64,000 bases of DNA, from the NCBI GenBank assembly GCA_008477525.1, contig SPDT01000005.1, forward strand, positions 124,001 through 188,000, read 5' to 3'. The notes under the pieces are model-generated. The model did not search any database, was not told where the DNA came from, and saw only the letters and a program-made list of their open reading frames with translations. Made by a program: the position numbers and the translations under genes. Numbering within the stretch: position 1 is the first letter of the stretch; the number at the start of each line of letters is the position of its first letter. Below, one piece after another: positions 35,796-50,032 of the stretch. Origin of the DNA: Hypomyces perniciosus. Its lineage: Eukaryota; Ascomycota; Sordariomycetes; Hypocreales; Hypocreaceae.

Positions 35796-36146
35796 ATGCG
35801 CTCTGCCATCTTCCTCTCCTTCGTGGCTGCTGCCGCCGCTAGTCTTCGATACCGCGCCCTTGACCCAACAGCATGTGCCTCATCCGCTCTCGAGGTCGTC
35901 AAAAACATGCCCACACCTCCTCCTGCCCTCGTCTCTGAGTTCGTCACTCACCCTGTCACCGACCCGTGCGATATCAACTTGCCACAATCCCTCAGCAGCG
36001 ACTACTCAAGCTACACCTCTGAGCTCCTCTCTTGGTACAGCTCCAGTGGGTCCAAGATCACCTCACTTGCTTCTGCCTGTGGCATCACTACGTCTCTTGT
36101 GCCCACCAACGCTCCTGTTTGCACCAAGGGCTCTGGCTCTGGCTCC

Positions 36147-36184
<38 letters not shown>

Positions 36185-36299
36185 CTCTGGTGCCGGCGCG
36201 GGCGCTGCCCGGACGACAACTTCTGGCAATGCTGCTCCCCGCGAGACTGGCATGGCCTTGGCTGCAGTTGCTGCTGTCGGTATTGTCGCTCTATTGTAA
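35796..36299 (+). CDS. Small GPI-anchor-type cell-surface protein with Gly-Ser repeat
   Basis: A single exon encodes 167 residues. Residues 1-16 are a signal peptide (MRSAIFLSFVAAAAAS). The folded part (about 17-108) has four Cys (in TACASS, DPCD, SACG and PVCT), which could form two disulfides, as in several fungal small surface proteins. Residues 110-132 are a Gly-Ser dipeptide repeat, then a Gly/Ala/Thr-rich stretch, and the C-terminus is a hydrophobic tail (MALAAVAAVGIVALL) after a small-residue region, the usual GPI attachment signal. Probably linked to membrane or wall glucan. I do not know its function. Confidence 0.8.
36128..36191 (+). repeat. Hexanucleotide (GGYTCT) coding repeat
   Basis: About ten consecutive GGCTCT/GGTTCT/GGTTCC units encode the Gly-Ser run of the GPI-type protein. 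Uniform GGTTCT units in the middle suggest recent slippage, so the copy number may vary between strains. Confidence 0.85.
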
Positions 36300-36736
36300 A
36301 CAACCCCTGTATGTCAGGATGAAACGGTGCCTGTTCAGTATGGCGATGTACACATAGCTTTTGTCCTAAGTATTCGGGATGGTATTTGATAATTATTGGA
36401 GGATGTGATTAGATGAACAATTTGTGTCGATAGCTCTGGAGATGTGAGATGTTCCCCTATAATCGGGGCTCATCCAAGTCGATGTTTTGTAATACTAGTT
36501 GTTACACATATGCGTTTAGATTCATTGACAAATATCACTCGACATAACCTTCTGGAGCGTGACAAGTTTGTATTTTTGTGACATAGAATTAAATGAGCCT
36601 CCCACTTTGGCACCTCTTGCAAAACTTTTGCCTTGACAAAGTGCAATCACTCATACAAACACAACAAGAAACATCATATTCACGTAAATCCCTCTTCTAC
36701 GCCATCTAGATATAATTAGGCACCTTTCTTGCACCT
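36300..36736. other. Convergent intergenic region
   Basis: 437 AT-rich bases holding the two 3' ends. No gene seen. Confidence 0.6.
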
Positions 36737-39659
36737 TTACTCCTCGTTCTCTTCATCTTCTTCCTCATCCTCGTTTTCGTCCTCTTCTTCTTCTTCGGCT
36801 TCTTCAGCTTCTGCACCTGCTGCCTCCTCGGTGGCAGCTCCGCCCTCGCTTTCCAGTTGCAGCCAGGCATCCCACTCCGGGAAAAGCTCTGCATCATCAT
36901 CGGGAACCCCAATGAGCTTTGCTACTCGTCCCTTCTTATTCTTCTCCAAGTTCTCCTTCCACTCCTTAGCCACTGAAGGGGCCAAGCTAGGCTTATATGT
37001 TTGTGCAAACAGTGTCGCCTCCACGAATCGGCCTGTCTTGGTCAGGACATCCACGCATCGCTGGACCTCCCCGAGGAGCCAGAAGCAGGAGAATGCCACA
37101 TTGTGAGCGTTGGCTCCCTCTGCTTGCGCGGCGAGTTTGGCAAGACCCTCTCGGTCACCTGTTGATGAATAGACAAGGAGTAGAGAGCCCAAATCCTTAG
37201 CATGGCTAAAGCACTCGGCAGCAAGGCCAACATCCCAGGCTGCCAAGGCCGCATCGCCGACTGTCTTCCACTTGTGATCAGCGTCAGCCTGTCGGGCTAG
37301 ATCTAGTGCAATTTCGAGTTGGTTCAGTGCCAATGAGAGCTCAAACTTGTGTTCTGGGTCTGTGGCAACTTCCAAAGCCAGCTCCTTGTGTCCTTGACCC
37401 TCCAAGAACCGCGCAATTTTGTTCAATTGGTCAGCAGGAATTGTTGGCAGTAGTTCTGCGGCCGTCTCCATGTCTTCACGTAGGACGAGGGTCTGGTACT
37501 CAAGAACTGGTTGTGAGAGAGCGAAGGACGTGATGTTGACATCCTTATCGGCGAGGTAAAGCCGAGAATCCCTCTGAATGTACCCCAAAAGGTACATAGG
37601 CTTGTCAAAGTGTGAGATGGTGTATGTCTGGTCACCGACCAGGTAGTTGAGTCGGTTTGTGTTGTTGGTGTAGATGAAGCAGTCGCCGACCCATTCACCA
37701 GTTCGAATGCTAATAAATAATCAGTAAATCAACCCAGTTCTTCTCTCATAGATAAGAGTTGCTTCGCTGAACTTACCTCTCGCTGACATCAGTAATGACC
37801 TCGAACGCTGATTCGACGCCATCCTCCTCAACTTGGCCAGCCTGAACAGCTTCGATGTAGTTCTCTCTGGAGAAGCGCAGTACGTAGAAGGTGTCCTCGC
37901 AGGCAATGGCCACTAGCTCGCCACTCTCCGACCAGTAGACCTAAAGAAATCAGCACGCCATCAGTTGCACTCGACTAAATTGACCAACCTGCTTGGGTTC
38001 CACCTCAATTCTTCGCACCAAACCACCCGTGGCCCAGTCGAAGAAGGAGACGCCACCTTGTCCTGTTACACCAAGGAGAACACCTCCTGTCAGACCCTCA
38101 GCCTGGAACCCGACATCCAAACCACCACTCTTTTCTACAAAGTTCTTGAAGACTTTGACGCTCATAGGTGACTCTCGAATGGCAAAGTCGTTGCTGTTTT
38201 CCTTGGACGCCCATACGAAATCCAATGCAGAGCCGAATGCCTTGTTTCTCCAAGCCAACGCCGTGTAGATGATGTACTCGCCATCGCCGCAGACGGCAAC
38301 GAATCGACCGTTGGGGGAATGAATCAGTGTCTGTGGGTAGACCTCGCAAGTCCCTAAGTCTTTTGTCGGCAGAGAAATAGGTTCGTTATCTTTAATGGAG
38401 GCATCTACACCAAGTCAGCAGAGATAAAAAAAAAGCCTAGGTGATGAACCTTACCCCCTTTAATGATGGAGGACACTACTTCGTTTTGCCTCGCCCATAT
38501 CAGTTTTCCTGAGGCGTCCATGGAGACAGCAGGTTCCTCTCGTCCGAGCTTCACAACGACAGCGCCATCATCAAATCCAACTGCAACGCCCTGCTTTCCC
38601 TTCTGGTAGGAGACACACCATGCACGCTCCAGGCTATAGCTAAGAGACTGTTCGAGTCGGTACGTGTTGGCATGCCAGAGTTTGATGGTGCCGTCTTCTG
38701 AACCAGAGATGATGACGGGTAACTCTGGATGGTAGCAAGCGAAAGAGACATTGTTGGTGTGACCCTCGAGGGTAGCGATCAGGGACTTGGTGGTATAGTC
38801 CCAGACCTTGACGGTTCGGTCATCGGAAGTGGTAAGGAGGTAAGGCTTGTCGGAATGGGGATAGTAGTCAACGTGGTTGACTCCTTTTGTCTCGTGAGCT
38901 TCGAGCGTGAAGTTGGGAGTCGCTGATCCTAGACTCCAGATCTTGACGGTTCGATCCAAGCATGCCGAGGCAAATGTGTTGGTATCTTTCGGGTTGATGG
39001 CAAGGCCCATGACATAGTGGCTATGGCCTTCATATACTTGGATACATTTCCAGCCCTTGTCCCAATCCCACAGCTTAATGGTCATGTCATCGGAGGCAGT
39101 CAGAACGAATGGCAGCGTAGGGTGAACAGCAATGGCTCTGATATAGTCCGGGTGCGCCTCGAAGGAGGTGATCTTTTCGGAAGTATTGTAGTTGTAGACT
39201 CTCAATTGGAAATCGTCGGATCCACAGACAATCCAGTTCTTGCGCGCAACGAATCGACCGGCTCGTACGGGGACATCGGTCAACTCGAAAGTCTTGACGA
39301 TTTGTTGCGTCTCGTATGACCAGATATTAACATGACCTGCGAGATGGGGGAAACTGTTAGGAACGTCTAGATGCGGACAGGTTGGCGAGTCGTCATGGCA
39401 TACCGCTGTAGAGGGTCGTCAGGATCCATGGCTCCTGAGGATGAAAGTCAATGCCCTTGACCCGCTCGCTGCGGGCGTAAAGCTGGCGCTATTTCGTGCA
39501 TCAGGTGTCAGCATGGTCTCAGGGCTCATATGGTGTTGGTGACAACGATATCGACACCGACACCGACTTGAGGGAGCGGGAGCGAGAGCAGGTGTCGTAG
39601 CGCAACGCAGGGAGCTGGCAGAGGGATGGGGGAAGACTGACCTTAACGTCCAGTCTCAT
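36737..39659 (-). CDS. sec27: Coatomer (COPI) subunit beta'
   Basis: Six exons join in frame: 39659-39642, 39488-39404, 39336-38455, 38404-37989, 37940-37777 and 37709-36737, giving 845 residues, as expected for beta'-COP. The N-terminus [23 protein letters not shown] is the conserved start. WD40 repeats fill roughly 1-300 (for example [58 protein letters not shown]); a second beta-propeller and an alpha-solenoid follow ([32 protein letters not shown]). The tail is strongly acidic (last 30 residues nearly all Glu/Asp). Role: Golgi-to-ER vesicle coat, recognising KKxx cargo signals. The first exon is only 18 bases. Essential housekeeping gene in fungi studied. Confidence 0.96.
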
Positions 39660-41619
39660 CTTTGCGATTAGTCCCTGCTAGGGCGCCTGTCGCAATGCTA
39701 TAGAGAAGGGCAAAGGTTCGTCAACGGTTGGCGAAGGGCAGGATGGTGGTAGGAGAAGCAAAGAAGCGGCGGGGGGTATCGACTTCGGCCTCCTCCCACA
39801 TGTGAGGGCAACAACAGGTGCAATGCTGGCGCAACGGCTTGTCGAATATGAGTGTGAGCTGGACAATGTGCTACTGCCCCGGGTTATTTGGCGTCGTCGA
39901 GGAATCGTTTCGCAGCAGAATCGCGGCTCTCGTGTGGGCTAGGACCAGCTTCTCGAAAATGTGTCCTGCTGGCGCTTCTCTCATGCCAGGTGGTCAGCTC
40001 CAGGTCGAGGGTGCAGGGGGGGCGCCTAAATTGTCAGGTATCCATCATTGCCTGTTTGGGCACTCTGCCGCGGGGCGGTGGAAAAAGGGGGAGTGGTACT
40101 TCGCAGTGCCCCAACCTTAGGACGACTCGGCTCTAGGGTAGGCAATTTTGAACTGAATTAAAACAGTTTTTGTCGTCAAATTGAAGACAGTTACTGTGCA
40201 ATTGCAATGAGTGGAAGTAAATGGGAGAATCCGACATCGTGTATCGTAGGCCTGTGAGCCAGTTGCCAGTCAGACAGTATCTAATGCTTGGAAAATGTTG
40301 GTGTTGAGCAGTGTGCCAAATTCAGGTCTTCCGCTGACGAGTGTTATGGATTGCTATGGAGTAGACGGGAACAATCAATTACACAAAGGAGTTAGCTTAA
40401 TTTACCCAACATGCGCTTTCTAATGAAACCGAAACAAAAATCTCCGTTGGATTAAGCTTCAAGTACCATAGTCATGGCCCCGAATTATAGGGGTTCTATG
40501 CATATTTGGTTGTGATACATTGGGACGGGCGGGTAAGCAGCTTGATAAATCTCGTCATCAACATGATGTGCTGACTCATGAACCGTCGCCCAAATCCTGG
40601 AATAAAGCTTGGAATAATTATAAGTACTCCATACGAAGTATCAACGAGCCCATGACGTTGGCCTGGGGCTGCGCACCCTCGGCGCTGCCGTCTTGTTGAT
40701 CAACTTTCAACCAAGACCATGCCATGCGATAGCTACTATGAAGTACGAAGTACTACTAGGTCGATAAGCGCATTAGTATTTACCACCTCGTAATGTGTCG
40801 CCAGTGGGACCGGTATTATCGACGTGCTACAGCAATGACGTACACGCGCGAATAAAAGTCTTCATTCATTACGAGTACGACGAGCATTGGGGCACATGCT
40901 ATTATTCGCGCTCCAACTATTACAATGGCTTTCCTTTTGTGTTACCGCCCGGCTGATGATCTAGAATTGCTGCTACTATTTAAAACAAAAGCCAAAAAGC
41001 CCACCTGCAGGGCCTAGAAGCTTTATCTCGCAAGCATCGCACCGTGCGGAGGGCTCCAATTCCGCGTGACGGGCCCCTGGCAACGCACTGTGAGGATTAC
41101 ACGAACCGCACTGTACAGAGTGCCTGTAGACCCTGGTCCCTGGTCCCTTTCACCCCCAGATTCCTCCGTGGCTACGCCTCCTCCTGTCGTCAAACCCTCG
41201 ACCTGACGCCAACAATATATCTCTATCGCCTCCGCCTCCGCCCCTCTCCGTTGGCCAGACGTCTCTTATCCCATCTCTTTCATCCCTTGGCACTGTGAAT
41301 TCCCGACCCTGCGACCATTGACTTCCTTCAATAGTTTTATCGTCAAACCAGGCCCCTGCCATCTGTTTGGGTTGGGTGGGTTCGATAAGTCGAGTCCGCG
41401 AGCTATTGATTGGATTGCAGCAGAAGCAGAACCCAAGTCGGCCGACCACCTTGTCCTGCGCAGTCCGCCATCAAGCGGCTGCTCGTTCGGATTGCTGCCA
41501 ACTGCCGGAACGCCTCTTTTCTCTCCCAAAGCCCTCACCGTTTTCATCGGATTCCCGCTGCCCTCAGATCTTCCATCTGAGCCCCCTCTTCCGTTGTCCC
41601 GCCCAACAATACCGCCACC
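39660..41619. promoter_or_regulatory. Divergent promoters of COPI beta' and Sch9, with a long ATG-free leader
   Basis: 1.96 kb between two genes transcribed away from each other. The right-hand 660 bases (about 40957-41619) contain no ATG on the plus strand and are pyrimidine-rich, which suggests a long 5' untranslated leader for the Sch9 gene. TACGAAGTA-type motifs occur near 40633 and 40744. Confidence 0.55.
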
Positions 41620-43750
41620 ATGTCGTGGAAGCTCACGAAAAGTAATATCTCTCCATCTCCTAACGCGGTCGACTCGAGTTTGGCGCCGTCACGGGCGAAT
41701 ATCGAGACACATCACAGCATTTAGCTGACAAGTAGATGTTTAGAACTCAAGGAGACTCACCTTGGACCCCTGAGCGCATTTTCTCGATCCCCCTCGACCT
41801 CTACCATCACAGATAAGGATGAAAAGGGCCAGCCGAGCCCTGGTGCCACCACGCCGACGACCGAGAGTGGTATTTGTAAGTGAACTGCGATCGAGGGATT
41901 CGGGACGGTCATTCTAATCCTGCCGTCTTCCTAGCCGCTTCGGAAGCCTTGACTCAGGCGCCCGTTGTTAAACCCCCAAAGCCCGGCATTTTAGTCGTTA
42001 CACTCCACGAAGGCCAAGGCTTTTCACTCCCCGAGCAACATAGAAATACTTTCGCATCCCAACACCAAAGTTCAGCATCGTCAGGCGCATCCATAGCAGG
42101 CTCGGTTCGCCCATCTTCATCGCAGCGCGTGGCAGGCTCATTCGCGAACGGGGCCAGGCCGCACTCTTCCGCTGGTGGCTTTGGACCGATCCCCACAAAC
42201 CATGGTCGAATTTCAGGGAAATACATGCCCTATGCGCTTCTCGACTTTGACAAGGTTCAGGTCTTTGTCAACTCCGTGGACGGAAACCCCGAGAATCCTC
42301 TATGGGCCGGTGGTAACACCCAGTACAAATTTGACGTTTCAAGAGTAACGGAGCTGGTTATTCACTTGTACATGCGCAACCCCAATGCCCCTCCCGGGGC
42401 TGGACGAAGCCAAGATATCTTCTTGGGTGTGGCACGGATCAACCCGCGATTCGAGGAAAGGCAACCGTATGTCGATGACCCCAAGGCCAGCAAGAAGGAC
42501 CGGGAAAAGGCAGCAGCAGAGCATGCCCAGCGCCAGAAGGGTGACGGACACAGCGGCGTTGAATGGGTCGAAGTTCAGTACGGCACTGGCAAGATCAAGG
42601 TTGGTGTCGAGTACGTGGAGACGCGGGCTGGAAAGCTCAAGATTGAGGACTTTGAGCTGCTGAAGGTGGTGGGCAAAGGCAGCTTTGGCAAGGTTATGCA
42701 AGTGCGTAAGAAGGACACGAGTCGAATTTACGCACTCAAGACAATTCGAAAAGCGCATATTATCTCCCGATCCGAGGTCGCCCACACCCTGGCTGAGCGG
42801 TCTGTGCTGGCGCAGATTAACAATCCTTTTATTGTCCCCCTCAAGTTCAGTTTCCAATCTCCAGAGAAGCTGTACTTCGTCTTGGCATTTGTCAACGGAG
42901 GAGAGCTCTTCCACCACCTACAAAAGGAACACCGATTTGATGTCAACAGATCGAGGTTCTATACAGCCGAGCTGTTGTGCGCCCTGGAGTGCTTACACGG
43001 CTTCAGCGTCATCTACCGCGATCTTAAACCGGAGAATATCTTGCTGGACTACCAAGGCCACATTGCCCTTTGCGACTTTGGTCTCTGCAAGCTCGATATG
43101 AAGGATGAGGACAGGACAAACACTTTCTGTGGTACTCCCGAGTATCTTGCTCCGGAACTGCTGCTTGGTCAGGGGTACAACAAGACGGTCGATTGGTGGA
43201 CTCTGGGGGTCCTTCTCTATGAAATGCTGACGGGTTTACCGCCGTTTTACGACGAGAACACCAACGAGATGTACCGGAAGATCCTGTCGGAGCCTCTTCA
43301 CTTCTCTGACGTGGTTCCTGCAGCGGCTAAAGACCTCTTGACTAAGCTGTTGAACCGAGATCCCAAGAAGCGACTCGGCGCCAACGGCTCAGCAGAGATC
43401 AAGGCACACCCGTTCTTCCATGACATTGATTGGCGTAAACTGTTGCAGCGGAAGTATGAGCCTACATTCAAGCCCAATGTGGTAAGTGTAACTTTGAGCG
43501 TCAATATCAACGAAGGGGAGAATGGTTGACTAACTGAACTGTGTAGGCGGATGCTTTGGATACGGCAAATTTTGATCCCGAGTTCACGTCCGAGGCCCCC
43601 CAGGATTCGTACGTTGAGGGGCCGATGCTGTCTCAGACGATGCAGAACCAATTCCAGGGATTCAGCTACAACCGCCCGATTGCGGGCTTGGGAGACGCTG
43701 GCGGCAGTGTGAAGGATCCATCATTCGTGGGGAGCCTCCAAGGCAACTAA
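41620..43750 (+). CDS. sch9: AGC protein kinase Sch9 with N-terminal C2 domain
   Basis: Four exons join in frame: 41620-41641, 41744-41875, 41935-43481 and 43547-43750, giving 634 residues. The start MSWKLTKKLKETHL is assembled from a 22-base first exon with a Kozak-like ACCGCCACC context. A C2-type region (about 65-275; GILVVTLHEGQGF, KYMPYALLDFDKVQVFVNS) precedes the kinase (about 291-550): GKGSFGKV loop, catalytic Lys320 in YALKTIRK, YRDLKPEN, DFG, activation loop NTFCGTPEYLAPE. The C-terminal extension holds a turn-motif region and the hydrophobic motif FQGFSYN. Sch9 is the fungal S6K/Akt-like kinase that acts below TORC1 in nutrient and stress signalling, ageing and growth. The C2 plus AGC layout is specific to this subgroup. 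Confidence 0.95.
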
Positions 43751-44858
43751 GACTGCCAACAAGTTGTGTTTTGCAAGTATGGAATCAAGATATTAGATGG
43801 TGGGGTGGGAGCGAAGGTGATCTTATCTGATGCTTTGGAACACAAAACGCAAAGCAAGGGCTGGCAATGTGGCTAGCATGGCGGAAGATACAAACGCACA
43901 TGTTTGCCTGGCAGTGCATGATGAACCATATATTCCGGAGTTTGGCAGGGATCATTGTGGAGTTTTCTCTTTTCTGTGCAAGTAAGCAGTTCTGATATGC
44001 TTGGAGCCTGGCTCAGACAAGACGGAGAGGGGCGGGCGAGATAAATAGATGCAGGCATCATTGGAATTTCCCAGTATAAATATTTACTTGTTGGCTCTAA
44101 CTGATTGATTTATTGAACAATACCTGCTACAGCACCTTTCAACCAAGCACTCCAGAGCATGGAAAGGTTCCGCCCTGTCTGGGGTTCAACGATGGACTCA
44201 GCTGACTGTAAATAAGGATTTCTGGATGTAGTAGGTAGGAATGAATCAAGCATTTTTCCGCTAAGCATCGTTGGAGATGGCATCAGTTCATTCGTAATGC
44301 TAGGTAATATATATATAATAAGTCAGACTAAAAGGTGGGAGTGGGGTTACATGAAGCTTAGTGGTGTGAGGTCATCGCCACGAAATGAAATGTACATACA
44401 GTACGGAGTACATACAGAGAGTAGAGTAGAAGTGAGGGGCAAAAAAGGAGGAGCCTGCAAGAGCTTCCCCTCCACCTCTCTCTCCATCTGCTATCTATCT
44501 AATAATACCTCTTGTACTTGTCCATCTTGCCATCCTTCATTCATTCACCAGCCAAACCAACATCTCGCACTCACCTGACGCGTGAGGTGGCATTTCCAGC
44601 GTCTTCTAGACTGGTGAGTAGATCTCTGGTGCGCAATTCTCTTGACGCCACCCCCACCATCACAGCTCCGTGCATGCCGTTCGTTTGACGGTCTTCCGGT
44701 GCTTCCATTCTATTTATTATGGCCCTTCTGAGTCTATCCTCATCGCTCTTTTGGCCGAGGTCAAGATCATCAATATCGAGATCAATATTGCTGACCTTGT
44801 GCTCATAGCGAATCTTATCCCTAATCCATCCCATCCATACAACCCGCGTCGAAGAAAG
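43751..44858. promoter_or_regulatory. Intergenic region with phosphoglucose isomerase promoter and probable leader intron
   Basis: 1.1 kb. The left part is the Sch9 3' end. From 44614 to 44808 a GTGAGT...CTGAC...TAG arrangement looks like an intron inside the leader of the next gene; it contains ATGs at 44674 and 44719 that would otherwise precede the true start. A TACGGAGTAC motif lies near 44402. Confidence 0.55.
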
Positions 44859-46707
<1,849 letters not shown>

Positions 46708-47700
46708 AAGAAACACACATGTGAGGGGGAATAGTTACTAGTACCTAGTATGCGGTGTACTTGTGACGGCCTCATGGGGTGAAAAGAGGGGGACAAGATG
46801 ACACACGAACAGTGTATAATGTTAAGAGGCAATTGCCCTACACAAAGATGACTCAGGATTACGAAATAAAAACGTCGGTTGAAAACAAGAATGCTTGACT
46901 TGTTCTTAATCGAACCCCCTCTTTCCCCCTTGCGTGTGCCGCTTTTACTGCTTGACTGACAGTTCTGGAACGGTACGGCAAGGGAGGGCTAGATGTAATG
47001 TCACATTTCCAGACATCTGACATGGCGCATGCAACTTACGACCCGACGATCGCCCTGCCTCGGCTCCGTATGTACATACATGTCATTCTTGCATAAAAGG
47101 GGAGAGGGCGGAGGGCGGAGGGCGGAGGGGGGGGGAGGGGGGTGTCTCGACCCCCAAGATTGTAGCATTATGGGCGTGGAGGATGTTAAGCACACATGTC
47201 ATGTTTTTTTGGCGTTGCTATTTTGGCAGAAATGGCATGTTGTGTACGTACTCTGTATGGGTGCAGGATGGCACATGCGCGTGAGAGGGGACGCCACTAG
47301 AGTGAGTGAGTGGTGATGACGGGTCAGAAGGGATGAGTGAGGAGTGAAGGCATCGTCAATGTTAGGAGGGGGGGGGTATGAAGCACAAAGACGGATGGAC
47401 TGTGGATTGCATGTACCTATGCAGGGTGGTTTGTTTTGAGGGCATATCAGTCTGGGGGCGGGAAATCGAGAGGAATCTCTGTTGTTGAGAGATTGAAGGT
47501 GTATGAAATGTCAGTGAGGATTGGGGCGGGATTTACGATACACGTGAAACGGGTCTTGGATTTAAAAGTTCGGAGACTAGCGGAAGAGAGGCTGAAGGGG
47601 TTGAAATGATTGGAAGATGGGGTGTTACCCAAGAGTGCTAATTGATGTACGGATCTGCATGGCGGAGAGGAGGGGAGAGGAGAGGGATGGATGAGACAGC

Positions 47701-47701
<1 letters not shown>

Positions 47702-47739
<38 letters not shown>
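47702..47739. repeat. (GA)n microsatellite
   Basis: An uninterrupted dinucleotide tract of about 19 GA units. Confidence 0.95.
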
Positions 47740-47742
<3 letters not shown>

Positions 47743-48470
47743 TATGAGCGTGAAGACGGAAACTCGACGATAAAGTCGGAATGATGAGTTATTAGTGAGG
47801 GAGTGATGAGAGTGGCGAAGCGTAGCGTAACGTGATTAATGGTTGGTGGTTCCATGTTGGCACTAATGATATTCCATTTACTCCGTACTGAATATCGCTC
47901 AAAAGATATCGACAGTACGAAGTACGGAGTACATATTAGAGCAAAAGGGGTAAAAATGACGTTGCCGTCGATCCATTAGATAGATGGCAAACCCGAGTCT
48001 GACCGATCAGCTTGGGCTTGGGCTTGGGTTTGGGTGACACAGAGATCAACAGGCACACACACCATCTTCCAAGAAAAAAAAAACACTCCATAATAACAAT
48101 TACTAACTATATCGTACGACCGGTGTAGAGTAGTACCACTACTAGTTCTAGGAGCTGAGCCACGCTTTGTTATGCCTGCCAAGGAGGCAGAAATAGCGGC
48201 GGCACGGGGGATGAAGTCAGTACCTGTACTTCGTACCTTGGTGGTGTGTTTTATATAAGCAAATCTGGTACTACTTAATACCACTCTGCACTCAATGGTC
48301 AAACGATTGCTTTTTAATTGCAGTGAGCTGTCATATATCATTAGCGGCCCTTTTTGACCTCGATTTCAGCTTGATACTACGGAGTACTACTCGTACTACA
48401 TACTAGCTACCCAGTACTATTAGTCTATCTATTCATCTACGATACAGAGTCCAGCCACGGTGAGACAGGA

Positions 48471-48499
48471 GTACGGAGTACGGAGTAGTTACGAAGTAC
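48471..48499. repeat. Compound TACGGAGTA/TACGAAGTA element
   Basis: Two overlapping GTACGGAGTA units are followed by a TTACGAAGTAC unit. It is one of about 30-40 spacer occurrences of this motif family in the window; other compound copies lie at 5319-5350, 8671-8689, 11785-11800, 34738-34753 and 47916-47931. Confidence 0.85.
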
Positions 48500-48919
48500 A
48501 TCAACGGAAAAAAAAACGCGCAAAAACTCGGGCCGTCTCAGAGGGGGTCTGATCCTTGGCGCTCGCATGTTCGCCATCCGGAACCAGCCATGATCAACAA
48601 TTCGACCAGCCGCATCCCATTATGTGCTTCGTGCATTCTTTGGATTGGCCATTTATGCGGTGCCCAGAGGATGCAGTATGTATCTATGTAGTATGTACGT
48701 ACGAAGTATGCACCGTCTCATCATTATGGCTGTGCGCTTCTGTTGTTGTTTGCTGAGTGAGAATGGACGCTTGCAGCCAGCCAGCCAGCCAGCCAAACTT
48801 ATCGTCCGTCCTACCCAAACTGACGCAGGGCGAGCAATGGCCGGGAAAAGGCGGAAAACAAGAGTCAAGTCATGTCTCTCACATCACAGACAGAGAGTGA
48901 GTATGTATGTTGGGCCGCG

Positions 48920-48945
48920 TACATACATACATACATACATACATA
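48920..48945. repeat. (CATA)n microsatellite
   Basis: About six uninterrupted ACAT/CATA units, flanked by a shorter GTAT run near 48901. Confidence 0.9.
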
Positions 48946-49147
48946 GGTACGCGGAGTACTCCGTCCATGCAAACAAACAGGACTGCCCGATGACATGTCG
49001 ACTGCAACATGCCGGCAGCGAAAAAAGCACATGTTCCGGCATAGTTAGGGGGGAGACAATAACAAAATCGAATCATCCGACTGGGTCTGGCGGTTGACCG
49101 GTTACGCTACACTGCAGATGCGGCATCATCTGGTACTACGCAGATGC

Positions 49148-49171
49148 CACACACACACACACACACACACA
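49148..49171. repeat. (CA)n microsatellite
   Basis: About twelve uninterrupted CA units. Confidence 0.95.
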
Positions 49172-50003
49172 TTTGTTCCAACTTTGGCATCAGATCGGCC
49201 CCCCCTCAAGCGTCAGCCATTGACGTTGATGGCTGTGCGTTGAAGACGTGCCAATTTCGCTTCCATCACCGGCTTCATCGTGAGGAGCCAGCGTAGCATT
49301 GAAGATGCATCAATGGCCCATCCATGCGTCCTATGGCGAGTTGGCAATGGATGCATTTTTCTTTATTCTCCCAGGTTGATTATTGATGGATGAAGGAGAG
49401 AGAGTGAATGGATGATGGCACCCTAGTACCTACATACGTCATTGTGCTTGCGTTCCCCCTGTTCAGGACTGGAGCAACCGTCGCTTGGCCCAATCGGCCC
49501 AAGGCCTCATATTACGGAGTAGTACATAATACGGAGACAGTACGGGGACAGTATCAGTTCTGTGTGAATGAGGGGATTGATTGATGACATGACACGACAC
49601 AACACAACACGATAGCGAGAGACGGAAGAGGGAGGACGATGATAATAATGAATCAAGCTTTTCAATGGCGAGTTGTTACACGGATTTGATTGATTTGCAT
49701 GATATCATTCATTACTTTATATTTTATCTTATCTGTGGACTCGCAACTCTCGTTGATGTCACCTTAGGTCCGGCCAATGCCCCCCCTTGGAATCCATGGT
49801 GGTCATACTTATAGTGGGGAGGGCTCCAGTCTCCAGTGGCTCACCCCTTCTGCAACTCAGCGTCAGCGCCTCTGTTGGTTGGTACTTCGTACTTTGTAGG
49901 AATCTCCTGTAATGGGCGTCCCGTCAACTCCACCTTTGCGGGCGGGCTGGCTTTCTGGCTTTGTCTCACGGCGCTGGATGACGTTTTCTCGAGTGGCGGA
50001 TAA

Positions 50004-50032
50004 GAATGAATGAATGAATGAATGAATGAATG
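50004..50032. repeat. (GAAT)n microsatellite
   Basis: About seven uninterrupted GAAT units. Confidence 0.92.

Noticed and set aside
43823..43831. Second match to the iron-GATA consensus (TTATCTGAT)
   Set aside because: It is in the 3' region of Sch9 with no iron gene beside it; about one such match is expected by chance.
48624..49097. Plus-strand frame of 157 codons in the large spacer
   Set aside because: Starts at a non-ATG codon, runs through microsatellites, and reads as low-complexity; no domain.
48901..49171. Short regularly spaced repeats resembling an array
   Set aside because: These are simple microsatellites without unique spacers, and the genome is eukaryotic; not a CRISPR array.
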